A stretch of 64,000 nt of DNA from Halomonas ventosae (GTDB lineage Bacteria; Pseudomonadota; Gammaproteobacteria; Pseudomonadales; Halomonadaceae). Position 1 is the first letter of the stretch. Each line of letters begins with the position of its first letter. The notes below the pieces were generated by a model, which saw nothing but the letters and a program-made list of their open reading frames with translations, was not told the DNA's origin and searched no databases. Below, one piece after another: positions 35,208-44,166 of the stretch. Position numbers and translations under genes: made by a program. The stretch lies in the NCBI RefSeq assembly GCF_004363555.1, contig NZ_SNZJ01000005.1, positions 62,001-126,000 on the forward strand. Reading direction: 5' to 3'.

Positions 35208-36004
35208 TCGACCCGCTCCGCGGGCTCGACGGCCGCCTCCCCGGAGAGGAAGGTATCCTGGTCGAGCAGGGCGATCTGGCCGCCGTAGGCCTGGCGCAGG
35301 TGGTCGGCGGTGTAGACCTTGGCGACCGGCCCCTGGGCGATGACCCGCACGTTGAGGATCAGCAGCCAGTCGAAGTAGCTGCGAACCGTCTGCAGGTCAT
35401 GGTGCACCACGATCACCGTCTTGCCCTCGTCGCGCAGGCGGCGAAGGATGTCGACGATGGCGCGCTCGGTGGTGGCGTCGACCCCGGCCATGGGCTCGTC
35501 GAGGAAGTAGACGTCGGCCTTCTGCACCAGCGCCCGGGCCAGGAACACCCGCTGCTGCTGGCCGCCGGAGAGCTGGCTGATCTGGCGCTTGGCGAAGTCG
35601 GCCATGCCGACCAGCTCCAGCGCCGCCATCGCCTCGTCGCGCTCGCGGCGCCCGGGGCGGCGCAGCCAGCCCAGCCGGCCGTAGAGCCCCATGGTGACGA
35701 CGTCCAGGGCGGTGGTGGGGAAGTCCCAGTCGACGCTGGAGCGCTGCGGCACATAGCCGACCCGACGGCGCTGCGCCTTGTAGGGCCGCCCGTGCAGGGT
35801 GACGTGGCCCGCCACCGTGGGCACCAGCCCCAGCACGCTCTTGATCAGGGTGCTCTTGCCGGCGCCGTTGGGGCCGACGATGGCGGCCATCACCCCGGGC
35901 GGCACGTCGAAGTCGATGTCCCACAGCACCGGCTTGCTGTGGTAGCTGACGGTCAGGTCCTCGACGTGCAGGGCCAGATCCGGTTCGTGAAGCGTCGTCG
36001 ACAT
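35204..36004 (-). CDS. Manganese/zinc ABC transporter ATPase (TroB/MntB-like)
   Basis: Cytoplasmic ATPase of the metal importer, 266 aa. Walker A is GPNGAGKSTL (about residues 43-52), the signature LSGGQQQRVFLARAL, Walker B VYFLDEPMAGVD, and the switch histidine is in VVHHDL. RVGYVPQRSSVDWDFP is the typical Q-loop stretch of the manganese/zinc family. A 77-nt spacer separates it from the binding-protein gene. Confidence 0.94.
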   Translation of the reverse strand: MSTTLHEPDLALHVEDLTVSYHSKPVLWDIDFDVPPGVMAAIVGPNGAGKSTLIKSVLGLVPTVAGHVTLHGRPYKAQRRRVGYVPQRSSVDWDFPTTALDVVTMGLYGRLGWLRRPGRRERDEAMAALELVGMADFAKRQISQLSGGQQQRVFLARALVQKADVYFLDEPMAGVDATTERAIVDILRRLRDEGKTVIVVHHDLQTVRSYFDWLLILNVRVIAQGPVAKVYTADHLRQAYGGQIALLDQDTFLSGEAAVEPAERVE

Positions 36005-36081
36005 GGGCTCTCCCGCGGGATGACGGTTGCAGGGGTGGCGGTCAGTAGGGGTAGCGGTGCGGTGACCTCGGCCGCGGGCGG

Positions 36082-37056
36082 TCAGCCGGCGGGAACCTCC
36101 CAGCGCTCGGCCCAGCCCTCGAGGGGCGCGGGCAGCGGGGCCAGCTCGCCGCCGAGCGCCTCGACGATGTGCCGGGTGTTGGCGTGGAGCATGCCGATGT
36201 AGGTGCCGCCGGCGGTGCCCGCCTCGCCCATGGCATCGGAGTAGAGCTGGCCGCCGATCTCGACCTCATGCCCCTTCTCGCGGGCGGCATCGATCACCGC
36301 CTGCACGGTGCGCGGGTTGATGGTGCTCTCGATGAACACGGCGGGCACCTCACGCTCGATCACCACCTGGGTCATGCGGCGGATGTCGGCCACGCCGGTC
36401 TCGGTCTCGGTGCTGATGCCCTGGATGCCGGCGACCTCAATGCCGTAGGCGCGGCCATAGTAGCTGAAGGCGTCGTGGGCGGTGACCAGGATGCGCTGCG
36501 CCTCGGGAATCGTCGCGATGCTCGCCTCGATCCAGCCATGCAGGGCCTCGAGCTGGGTGGCGTAGGCGTCGGCGTTGGCGCGGATGTCGGCCTCGCAGGC
36601 GGGGCGTGCCTCGACAAAGGCGTCGGCCAGGGTGGGAATGATCTGCGCCCAGAGCGAGACGTCCATCCACAGGTGCGGGTCGATGCCGTAGACGTCCTGC
36701 ACGGTGATCAGGCTCGACGTGTCGATGGAGGACGGCGCCACCGCCACGGTGGGGGTGATCTCGGCGAAGCGTTCCAGCACGTTGCCGAGCTGGCCCTCCA
36801 GGGAGTAGCCGGAATAGAAGATCTGCTCGGCCTGCTGCAGGGTCGCCACGTCCCGGGCGCTCGCCTGGTAGAGGTGGGGATCGACCCCCGGCCCCATGAT
36901 CGCCGAGACGTCGGCGCACTCGCCGCCCACTTCGCTTGCCACGTCGGCGATCATGCCGATGGTGGTCACGGTGATCACCGGCGGTTCTGCCGCCATCGTC
37001 TGGCCGCTCAGCGCCAGCGGCGCCAGCAGGCCCAGCGTCATCTTCCAGCGTGTCAT
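36082..37056 (-). CDS. Metal-binding periplasmic protein, TroA type (cluster A-I)
   Basis: Captures Mn(II) or Zn(II) in the periplasm, 324 aa. A signal peptide ends in TMAAEPP. The metal ligands of this family are all in place: His61 in DPHLYQ, His128 in DPHLWMD, His194 in VTAHDAFSYYG and Asp274 in YSDAMG. His rather than Glu at the third position matches TroA (zinc and manganese) rather than PsaA. There is no lipobox, so it is soluble. With MntR upstream and an MntR box in front, manganese is the better guess. Confidence 0.93.
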   Translation of the reverse strand: MTRWKMTLGLLAPLALSGQTMAAEPPVITVTTIGMIADVASEVGGECADVSAIMGPGVDPHLYQASARDVATLQQAEQIFYSGYSLEGQLGNVLERFAEITPTVAVAPSSIDTSSLITVQDVYGIDPHLWMDVSLWAQIIPTLADAFVEARPACEADIRANADAYATQLEALHGWIEASIATIPEAQRILVTAHDAFSYYGRAYGIEVAGIQGISTETETGVADIRRMTQVVIEREVPAVFIESTINPRTVQAVIDAAREKGHEVEIGGQLYSDAMGEAGTAGGTYIGMLHANTRHIVEALGGELAPLPAPLEGWAERWEVPAG

Positions 37057-37093
37057 ATGCCCTTCTCCGTGAACGTGATCACAGCGCCGATAA

Positions 37094-37109
37094 TATAGCC
37101 TTTGCTATA
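37094..37109 (-). promoter_or_regulatory. MntR box in front of the metal importer operon
   Basis: On the minus strand the site reads TATAGCAAAGGCTATA, a palindrome with 6-nt arms and an AAAG centre. Its central 14 nt match the E. coli MntR consensus AAACATAGCAAAGGCTATGTTT, where the core is ATAGCAAAGGCTAT. It lies 38-53 nt ahead of the binding-protein start, close after a TATACT sequence (37119-37124) that could be the -10 box. Repression by manganese-loaded MntR is a confident inference. Confidence 0.88.
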
Positions 37110-37234
37110 CCCCAACAGAGTATACATTTCTTATCGACCCGATAGAGCCCTTAACAGCAGGAACGTGATGGCGTGCTGTGGTGCGTTGAGTGGCGCTGCC
37201 CGACGACCGAGCGCTCGCTGCGCGCGAAGGCACT

Positions 37235-37681
37235 TCAGCCGTCGCCGAGAAAGCGCTCGAAGGCGGCCAGGGTCTCGCCGCTGACGTGGTGCTCGATGCC
37301 CTCGGCATCGAGGCGCGCGGTCTCGGCGCTGACCCCCAGCTTGCGCAGGCAGGCCTCGACCAGGCGGTGGCGCCGCCGGCTCTCGGCGGCGAGGCGTTCC
37401 CCCGCCTCTGTCATGGAGATCCCCCGGTAGGGTCGCTTGACGATCAGCCCCTCCTCCGCCAGGCGCTTGAGCATCTTGGCCACGGTGGGCTGGGCGACGC
37501 CGAGGCGACGCGCGATATCGATCTGCCGGGCCTCGCCGCTGTCGGCGATCAGATCCGAGATCAGCTCGACGTAGTCCTCCGCCAGCTCGGTGCGCCGCGC
37601 ATCGCGCGCCTTGCGAAAGCCCTGCACGTGGCTATCCGGCTCGATGAGTTGCCCATGGCGGTGCGAAAGCGCTGATGTCAT
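37235..37681 (-). CDS. mntR: Manganese-responsive repressor MntR
   Basis: DtxR-family regulator of manganese uptake. The start at 37681 gives [12 protein letters not shown] and 148 aa, near E. coli MntR (155 aa); the open frame upstream is not conserved in character. The winged helix reads [22 protein letters not shown], followed by the wing region [14 protein letters not shown]. Metal ligands fit [12 protein letters not shown] at the start and AEGIEHHVS near the C-terminus (Glu, His, His). It has no FeoA-like SH3 domain, as usual for MntR. It is 178 nt upstream of the importer operon, same strand. Confidence 0.92.
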   Translation of the reverse strand: MTSALSHRHGQLIEPDSHVQGFRKARDARRTELAEDYVELISDLIADSGEARQIDIARRLGVAQPTVAKMLKRLAEEGLIVKRPYRGISMTEAGERLAAESRRRHRLVEACLRKLGVSAETARLDAEGIEHHVSGETLAAFERFLGDG

Positions 37682-37999
37682 CGGATCCTGACCTGAATGG
37701 ATAAAAGGCTGGAAGGAGAAGAGTGGTGGCTTGGTTCCCTCATGATGCCTTGCGACAACAGGAATGCAATTTTGGCGGCTCGCCGGCGCGAGCACCGGTC
37801 TGGAGGGCTGGTGTCAAGACGCCACCGCTGGGTCGCCATCGGCGAAAAGCCACCCGCCCCTCGCGCTGGCGTCGAAGTACATGGCGAACAGGGCGAAACG
37901 GGGGCACCGCCTTGAGCGGCTCGTCATTAACGGCTAGGGTCCACTTGCCGACCCAAGACGGGCGACGCCATGGCCATTCCGAAGAGGGAAAGTGACCCG

Positions 38000-38929
38000 A
38001 TGAGCGCTGAAGAACACCACATAGTGCTGCTGGACGGGGGCATGGGGCAGGAGCTCAGGCGGCGCAGCGGTCGCCCCGCCACTCCGCTGTGGTCCGCGCA
38101 GGTGATGCTGGACGAACCGCAGCTGGTCACCGCCGTCCACCGCGACTTCATCGACGCCGGCGCCCGCATCATCACCACCAACAACTACAGCGCGACGCCA
38201 CAGCGCCTGGGGCGCGACGGCGATCCCGCCCTGTTCGCGCCGCTGCAGGCCGCCGCGCTGGACGCCGCTCGCCAGGCCCGCGAACAGAGCGGCCGGGCGG
38301 TGCGCATCGCCGGCTGCCTCCCCCCGCTGGTCGCGAGCTACCACCCCGAGGTGGTGCCGGACGATGCCACCTGCCTGCGCGACTATCGCCGGCTGGTCCA
38401 GGTCCAGGTCGAGGGGGTCGAGCTCTTCATCTGCGAGACCATGACGCTGACCCGCGAGGCGCTGGCCGCGACCCGCGCGGCGGTGGAGCACGGCGCCCCG
38501 GTGTGGGTCGCCTTCACGGTGGACGACGGCGACGGCACGCGCCTGCGCTCCGGCGAGCCGCTGGCCGAGGCCGCCCGGGCGGTGGTGGCGGCCGGTGCCG
38601 AGGCGGTGCTGGTCAACTGCTCGGTGCCCGAGGCAGTCACCACCGCCATGGCGTCGCTGGCCGACCTCGGCGTGCCGTTCGGCGGCTACGCCAACGGCTT
38701 CACGGCGGCGGCGGATCTCGCCCCCGGCGGCACGGTGGAGGCGCTGGAGACGCGCCAGGACCTGGATCCCGCAGGCTATGCCGAGCACGCCTGTCGCTGG
38801 GTCGAACAGGGCGCGGCCCTCGTTGGCGGCTGCTGCGAGGTCAGCCCGGCGCATATCGCCGCCCTGGCCGAGCGCCTGACCGCCCAGGGTTACCATGTGG
38901 TGTCTTCTCTGGTGCCAGCGGATTCGTGA
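38000..38929 (+). CDS. Homocysteine S-methyltransferase family protein
   Basis: Transfers a methyl group from S-methylmethionine or a related donor to homocysteine, making methionine. The 309-aa frame starts at the ATG at 38000 with GAGGGAA upstream; an ATG at 37970 is an alternative. LLDGGMGQELRRR opens the barrel, and the zinc ligands are the cysteine in VLVNCSVP and the paired cysteines in GGCCEVSP. It resembles MmuM. It is a stand-alone gene between mntR (divergent) and the tartrate cluster (convergent). Confidence 0.88.
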   Translation: MSAEEHHIVLLDGGMGQELRRRSGRPATPLWSAQVMLDEPQLVTAVHRDFIDAGARIITTNNYSATPQRLGRDGDPALFAPLQAAALDAARQAREQSGRAVRIAGCLPPLVASYHPEVVPDDATCLRDYRRLVQVQVEGVELFICETMTLTREALAATRAAVEHGAPVWVAFTVDDGDGTRLRSGEPLAEAARAVVAAGAEAVLVNCSVPEAVTTAMASLADLGVPFGGYANGFTAAADLAPGGTVEALETRQDLDPAGYAEHACRWVEQGAALVGGCCEVSPAHIAALAERLTAQGYHVVSSLVPADS

Positions 38930-38946
38930 GGGTCCGCTGACTCTCA

Positions 38947-40116
38947 TCAGTGCCCCAGGTGCGACTCGAACACCTTCATCAGCTCGCGCTTGTCCTCGAA
39001 GCCGATCCCCGGGACCTGCGGCAGGGCCACCTGCCCTTCCTCGATGGGCGTGGAGTCGGCGAAGCCACCGAAGGGGGCGAAGACCCGCGGATAGGACTCG
39101 TTGCCGCCCAGCTTGAGGCCGGCGGCGATGTTGAGGGCGAACTGGTGGCCGCCATGGGGGATGCACTGCCGCGATGACCAGCCATGGCCGCGCAGCACCT
39201 CGAGCATGCGCAGGTACTCCACCAGGCCATAGCCGAGCACCGGGTCCATCTGCAGGATGTCGCGGTCGGGACGCATGCCGCCGTAGCGCAGCAGGTTGCG
39301 CACGTCCTGATGGGAGAAGAGGTTCTCGCCGGTGGCCATGGGCGGGCCGTAGTGCTCGCTGAGCTGCTGCTGGAGGGCGTAGTCCAGGGGATCGCCGGCC
39401 TCCTCATACCAGCGCACACCATAGGGGGCCAGGCCATCGGCGAAGGCCAGCGCGGTGCGCAGGTCGAAGCGGCCATTGGCGTCCACCGCCAGGCGCTCCG
39501 CGTCTCCCACGATGTCGATGGCGGCCTCGACCCGCGCGAGATCCTCGGCCAGCGGCACCGCGCCAATCTTCATCTTGGTGCAGATGTAGCCCAGGTCGAG
39601 GTAGTCGCGCAGCTCGTCCTGCAGGCCCTGGATCTGCTTGCCCGGATGGTAGTAGCCACCGGCCGCATAGACGGCGACGCGCTCGTCGGGCCGGCCGTCG
39701 CCGTGGCGCTCGGCCAGCAGCTGCGCCAGGGGCACGTTCTCGACCTTGGCGACGATGTCCCAGATCGCCATGTCGATGATACCCACCGCCACGCTGCGCT
39801 CGCCGTGCCCTCCCGGCTTCTCGTTGGCCATCAGCACCGACCAGACCTTGAAGGGGTCCAGGTTGTGGCCGCTGTCGTCGAGCAGCGCGCTCGGCTCGGC
39901 GTCGCGCAGGCGTGGCAGGAAGCGCTCGCGCAGCAGCCCGCTCTGGGCGTAGCGGCCGTTGGAATTGAAGCCGTAGCCCACCACCTGGCGGCCCGCCACC
40001 CGGGCGTCGGTATAGATGGCCAGGATGGAGACGTCCATGGTGGCGAAGGAGATGTAGGCGTTGGCGATGTCCGAGGCGATCGACACGCGGGCCTCGCGGA
40101 TATCGGTAATTCTCAT
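38947..40116 (-). CDS. tarD: D-tartrate dehydratase-like enolase-superfamily enzyme
   Basis: Dehydrates D(-)-tartrate to oxaloacetate. Length (389 aa) and active-site layout coincide with the Bradyrhizobium enzyme after a shift of one residue: Lys181 and Lys183 in TKMKIG, metal ligands Asp212 (VDANG), Glu238/239 (YEEAG) and Glu264 (ATGEN), and the acid/base His321 in CIPHGGH. The KxK motif places it in the mandelate racemase/MLE group of the superfamily. It lies 9 nt downstream of the TctB-type gene on the same strand, so the transporter probably imports its substrate. Confidence 0.88.
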   Translation of the reverse strand: MRITDIREARVSIASDIANAYISFATMDVSILAIYTDARVAGRQVVGYGFNSNGRYAQSGLLRERFLPRLRDAEPSALLDDSGHNLDPFKVWSVLMANEKPGGHGERSVAVGIIDMAIWDIVAKVENVPLAQLLAERHGDGRPDERVAVYAAGGYYHPGKQIQGLQDELRDYLDLGYICTKMKIGAVPLAEDLARVEAAIDIVGDAERLAVDANGRFDLRTALAFADGLAPYGVRWYEEAGDPLDYALQQQLSEHYGPPMATGENLFSHQDVRNLLRYGGMRPDRDILQMDPVLGYGLVEYLRMLEVLRGHGWSSRQCIPHGGHQFALNIAAGLKLGGNESYPRVFAPFGGFADSTPIEEGQVALPQVPGIGFEDKRELMKVFESHLGH

Positions 40117-40125
40117 GGATGACTC

Positions 40126-40581
40126 CTAGAAGAACAGGCCCGTCGGCAGGCGTACGTTGAGCACTTCCTTGAAGGTCAGATAGAAGACGATGACCAGCCC
40201 CAGGATCACCGGCGTCCATTTCAGCAGGCGTTGCCAGGTCACCCGCGTCTCGACCCGGGCCAGGTACCAGGTGAGGGCGAAGAAGGCCACCAGCGTGGTC
40301 ACCAGGAACCCCAGCACCTCGACCAGCCCCCACCAGAGGAAGAACCCGGCGATCACGGTGAACAGCCGCCGGGGGCTGCCGGTGATCTCGACCTGGCGAC
40401 CACCGGGGCGGATCACGCCCTTGACGATCAGCGCGACCGCGATCAGGCACAGCAGCACCAGGATGGCCCGCGGGAAGATGATGCTCAGCCGGCCGATCTC
40501 CTCGCGGGGCAGCCAGAGCACGGCGGCGAACACCAGGCCGACGGTGCCCGCAGCGATATCGGTGTTGAGGCGCAGGATCAT
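40126..40581 (-). CDS. tctB: Tripartite tricarboxylate transporter small membrane subunit, TctB family
   Basis: Small membrane subunit of a TTT carboxylate importer, 151 aa, with four hydrophobic segments (about residues 8-26, 36-55, 73-95 and 125-142). The start at 40581 gives MILRLNTDIAAGTVGLVF and overlaps the TctA-type stop by 4 nt. TctB partners are poorly conserved and short, and this fits. With the dehydratase 9 nt downstream, import of tartrate or another C4 dicarboxylate is likely. Confidence 0.9.
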   Translation of the reverse strand: MILRLNTDIAAGTVGLVFAAVLWLPREEIGRLSIIFPRAILVLLCLIAVALIVKGVIRPGGRQVEITGSPRRLFTVIAGFFLWWGLVEVLGFLVTTLVAFFALTWYLARVETRVTWQRLLKWTPVILGLVIVFYLTFKEVLNVRLPTGLFF

Positions 40582-42116
40582 GGCGACCTCCCGTCGTCCT
40601 CGTCGACCCTGTCCAGCAGCCCCTTGCGCGCCAGCCACATCGGCACCAGCGTGGTCGCGGCCCCCAGCACCACCATGCCGGCGAGCACCATGGAGAGCGG
40701 GTTGTGCAGCAACCTGAGCCAGGGGATGGGATCGACGACCGCCGCCATCAGGGTCTGCACGTAGCCCTCCTCGGCGATCCCGCCGAGGATCAGCCCCAGC
40801 ACGATGGGCGCGGGCTGGATGCCGATGAGGCGCAGGAAGTAGCCGGCGGTGCCCAGGATCAGCATGATGCCGACATCCAGCAGGCTGTTGCGCAGGGCAA
40901 AGGTCCCGAGGATGGTCACCATGGCGATGCTCGGCACCAGGAAATAGTAGGGCGTGCGGATCACCACGCGGTGGATCAGCCGTCCGCCGAGCAGCCCGAC
41001 CGGCAGCAGCAGCAGGGCTGCCATCCCCATGGAGAGGATAAAGCCGTTGGTCAGCACGCCGGACTCGGTGAAGAGGTCGAGCCCCGGGCGCAGGCCGTGC
41101 ATCAGCAGCACGCCGAGGATGATGGCATCCGGCGGCGCCCCGGGAATCCCCAGGGTGAGCAGCGGCACCATGCTGCCCGCCACCATCACGTTGTTGCTCG
41201 ACTCCGAGGCCACCACGCCGTCGACGTTGCCCTTGCCGAAACTCTTGGGGTCCCGGGAGAAGCGCCGGGCCTCGTTGTAGGCCACCAGGCTGGTGACGTT
41301 GCCGCCGGCACCGGGAATGATGGCGATGATCTGGCCGATCAGGCAGGAGCGGATCAGGTTGACCGGCTTGCCGAAGATACGGCGGGCGATGCTCAAGATG
41401 GAGACTTCCTTCTTGCGCAGCTCCGTCTGTCCGGGCAACGCCCCCCGCCCCTCGGCGGCCATGGTCAGCAGTTCGGGAATCACGAACAGGCCGATCAGCG
41501 CCACGATCAGCTCGATGCCCCCCTGCAGCGGCGGATAGCCGAAGATGAAACGCGACTCGCCGCCCACGGGCGACACGCCGATGGTGCTCAGCAGGATCCC
41601 GATGCAGCCGCCCAGCAACCCCTTGAGCAGGGAGTCGCTGGAGAGGCTCGCGACCAGGGTCAGCCCCAGCATCGCCACCCAGAACATCTCCGACGGCCCG
41701 AAGGCCACGGCCCACCTCGCCAGCGGGGGCGCCAGCACCAGCAGGAAGATGACCCCGACGATCCCCCCTGCCACCGAGGCGATGGTCGCCGCGGCGATGG
41801 CCTCATAGGCACGGCCCTGGCGGGCCATGGGATAGCCGTCGAAGGTGGTGGCGATCGACGAGGGGGTGCCGGGGGTGTTGATCAGGATGGCCGTGAAGGC
41901 GCCGCCGTAGATGGAGCCCATGTAGACCCCGCCCAGGGCGATCAGGCCCTGCAGGGCCTCCATCGAGAAGGTGAAGGGCAGCAGCACCGCCAGTGCCATG
42001 GTGGCCGTGAGCCCGGGCATCGCCCCGATGAAGAGGCCCGCCGAGACGCCCACCAGCACGGTGATGACACTCTCGAAGGTCAACAGGGAGGCCAGGGCCT
42101 CGAGGAGCATGTCCAT
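40578..42116 (-). CDS. tctA: Tripartite tricarboxylate transporter large membrane subunit, TctA family
   Basis: Ion-coupled transport channel of the TTT system, 512 aa, about 11-12 membrane helices. Family motifs appear in full: the N-terminal GAMPGLTATMALAVLLPFTF, then YMGSIYGGAFTAILINTPGTPSS, and in the second half a repeat-like GAGGNVTSLVAYNEARRFS. It lies between the substrate-binding protein gene (88-nt spacer) and tctB (4-nt overlap). Confidence 0.94.
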   Translation of the reverse strand: MDMLLEALASLLTFESVITVLVGVSAGLFIGAMPGLTATMALAVLLPFTFSMEALQGLIALGGVYMGSIYGGAFTAILINTPGTPSSIATTFDGYPMARQGRAYEAIAAATIASVAGGIVGVIFLLVLAPPLARWAVAFGPSEMFWVAMLGLTLVASLSSDSLLKGLLGGCIGILLSTIGVSPVGGESRFIFGYPPLQGGIELIVALIGLFVIPELLTMAAEGRGALPGQTELRKKEVSILSIARRIFGKPVNLIRSCLIGQIIAIIPGAGGNVTSLVAYNEARRFSRDPKSFGKGNVDGVVASESSNNVMVAGSMVPLLTLGIPGAPPDAIILGVLLMHGLRPGLDLFTESGVLTNGFILSMGMAALLLLPVGLLGGRLIHRVVIRTPYYFLVPSIAMVTILGTFALRNSLLDVGIMLILGTAGYFLRLIGIQPAPIVLGLILGGIAEEGYVQTLMAAVVDPIPWLRLLHNPLSMVLAGMVVLGAATTLVPMWLARKGLLDRVDEDDGRSP

Positions 42117-42204
42117 GCATCACTCCGCCTGGGGCCATGCGCGCATGGCCCCGCCAAGACAGGAGAGGAAGGGGGCACCATGGCCCCCGCGGCGGGAGGA
42201 AGGG

Positions 42205-43155
42205 TTACTCGGCTTCCTCGAGGATCGGACCGTAGGCATCGCGGAGCATGCCGATCACCTCGTCGACCTCGTCACCGGTGATGTCTTCCATCACGAAGCC
42301 CAGCGGCTCCTGCTTCTCGGCGATCTGGCGATTGGCCTCGGCGAAGGCCGCCTCGAGGGTCTCGACCACCTCGTCCGGGGTCCCCTTGGGCACCGCCACG
42401 CCACGATAGGCGCCGCCGACGATGTCATAGCCCTGCTCCTTGAAGGTGGGCGCATCGGGCAGCGCCTTGACGCGCTCCTCCGAGGCCACCGCCAGCACCT
42501 TGACGCTGTCGGCCATCTCGGTGCCGAGCATGGTGTAGTTGAAGATGCCGGCGACATGGCCGCCCTCCAGCGCACCCTTGAGCGGTCCGGTGCCGGAGAA
42601 GGGAATGTAGGTCAGGTCGATGCCGGCCTCCTTCTCGAAGCGCAACATGTCGAGGTGGTTGGCGCTGTAGGTCCCGCTGCCGCCCAGGGTGATCGCCTCG
42701 GGGTTCTCCTTGGCGTCCTCGACGAGGTCCTCGAGGGTGTCGTAGGGACTGTCGTTGTGCACGATCAGGGCGTTGGGCGTGGAGTGGAAGAAGGTCACGA
42801 TCCGCCAGTTGTCGGTCTCGTAGCCCGCGTTGTTGCGCTGGATCGGCTGGCCGATGATATGCGGGATGTTGACGCCGATGATCTCGTAGCCATCCGGCTC
42901 GGCGCTGTTCTGGAACTCGCTCCAGGCCACGGCCCCGCCGCCGCCCGGCCGGTGGGTCACGTTCACCGAGACGCCCAGTTCCTCTTCCAGTATCGGCTCC
43001 TGGAAGCGGGCCGTGACGTCGGATTCACCGCCCGGATCGAAGGGGATGATGTAGGTGATGTCATCTTCCGGGTATTCGGCATGGGCGGCGCCGGCCAGCC
43101 CCACGGCGGCGACGGCCGTCATGGCGAGCACCAGCTTCTTGTACGTGAACTTCAT
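42205..43155 (-). CDS. tctC: TTT transporter periplasmic substrate-binding protein, TctC family
   Basis: Periplasmic carboxylate-binding protein, 316 aa. The signal peptide ends GAAHAEYP. The mature protein has IIPFDPGGESDVTAR, the glycine loop that grips a carboxylate in this family, plus VTHRPGGGGAVAW and TLGGSGTYSANHL. The substrate is not readable, but the downstream D-tartrate dehydratase gene suggests tartrate. It is the first gene of the operon and lies 157 nt from the regulator. Confidence 0.93.
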   Translation of the reverse strand: MKFTYKKLVLAMTAVAAVGLAGAAHAEYPEDDITYIIPFDPGGESDVTARFQEPILEEELGVSVNVTHRPGGGGAVAWSEFQNSAEPDGYEIIGVNIPHIIGQPIQRNNAGYETDNWRIVTFFHSTPNALIVHNDSPYDTLEDLVEDAKENPEAITLGGSGTYSANHLDMLRFEKEAGIDLTYIPFSGTGPLKGALEGGHVAGIFNYTMLGTEMADSVKVLAVASEERVKALPDAPTFKEQGYDIVGGAYRGVAVPKGTPDEVVETLEAAFAEANRQIAEKQEPLGFVMEDITGDEVDEVIGMLRDAYGPILEEAE

Positions 43156-43312
43156 GGCATGCTCCAGACGTTGTTGTGTCGTGATCGTCTCCTGGCAGCC
43201 GAGTCGTATCGTTGTGAATGTTGTCTCGCCCGGCTACCGGGCTCAGCGTCTCAACCCCCATCGCTGATGCCCTGTCCTGAAGCTAGACGAGTTGTAAAAG
43301 TTGTCAAGATTG
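43156..43312 (-). promoter_or_regulatory. Regulatory spacer before tctC with TTGT-type repeats
   Basis: This spacer between the GntR-type regulator stop and the transporter start must hold the operon promoter. At 43291-43316 three TTGT-containing units follow each other about every 10 nt (GTTGTAAAAG, TTGTCAAGA, TTGTCACC); more TTGT repeats lie at 43171-43227. They could be operator half-sites for the FCD regulator, but no clean palindrome is present. Confidence 0.35.
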
Positions 43313-44050
43313 TCACCCCTCGAACACCCGCCGCCGTGAATTGCGCAAATGGCGCTGCATGCACCGGCCGGCCCGCTCGTCGTCGCCGGCCAGGATGCTG
43401 TCGTGGATGTCGCGATGCTCCTGCTGGACCTCCGGGACATGGTGCTCCGGGCGCCTGAGGCCCAGCCCGCGTGCCAGGTTCTGGCCATAGGTGATCGCTG
43501 CCTCGAGCGAGAGCAGGGTGTCGGAGAAGAAGCGGTTGTGGGTGGCCCGGGCGATGGCAAGGTGGAAGCCGAAGTCGGCATCCACCCCCAGGGCGTTGTC
43601 GCGGATGCGCTGTTCGAGCAGCGCCAGCGCCCGCGTGAGCGCCGCCCGGTCCTCGCGGGTGGCCTTGAGTGCCGCCAGGCGGGCGGCCTCGGACTCGACG
43701 GCGATCCGGAACTCGAAGCAGCGCTGGATGTCCGCCAGGCTCTCCAACGGAGCGAACTCGAGCATGGCGCGATCGGGGCGGCGCTGGACGAAACTGCCGG
43801 AGCCGCGATGCGAGCGCACCAGGCCATCGTCCCGCAGCCGGGCCAGGGCCTCGCGCACGATCGGGCGAGACACGCCGTAGCGGCTTGCCAACTGCTCCTC
43901 CGAGGGCAGGCGCTCGCCCTCCGCGAAGTCGCGGTTGATGATGCGATCGATGATGTCGCCGTAGACCCGATCGCTGAGCTTTTCTCCCTTGCGGCCTGGC
44001 TCGCCGCTCGGCGCGTCGTCGGAGGCACGTTTCTCCACCCGTGAATCCAT
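43313..44050 (-). CDS. GntR-family regulator, FadR/FCD subfamily
   Basis: Transcription regulator of 245 aa from the ATG at 44050 (an upstream ATG at 44086 adds 12 residues). The winged helix includes LSDRVYGDIIDRI, LPSEEQLASRYGVSRPIVREALARL and a GSGSFV wing. The FCD ligand-binding domain follows (about 95-235), with the helical LEQRIRDNALGVDADFGFHLAIARA metal-site helix and a His in EHRDIHDSI. FCD regulators commonly sense organic acids, so it probably controls the adjacent D-tartrate/TTT operon. Confidence 0.9.
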   Translation of the reverse strand: MDSRVEKRASDDAPSGEPGRKGEKLSDRVYGDIIDRIINRDFAEGERLPSEEQLASRYGVSRPIVREALARLRDDGLVRSHRGSGSFVQRRPDRAMLEFAPLESLADIQRCFEFRIAVESEAARLAALKATREDRAALTRALALLEQRIRDNALGVDADFGFHLAIARATHNRFFSDTLLSLEAAITYGQNLARGLGLRRPEHHVPEVQQEHRDIHDSILAGDDERAGRCMQRHLRNSRRRVFEG

Positions 44051-44166
44051 GGTCGTCCCCTGCGGCTTTCCCACAGCATAAGCCACCCCTCGCCCGGTGA
44101 GGAGCGTCCAGCCGGCCGACCAGCCGTGTTAGGCTTGGCCGACACTCACTACCCGGGAGCCTGATC

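Noticed and set aside
40704-42281. Long plus-strand frame across the TctA gene
   Set aside because: Antisense to a gene with intact TctA motifs; the translation is Gln/His/Gly-rich with no known domain.
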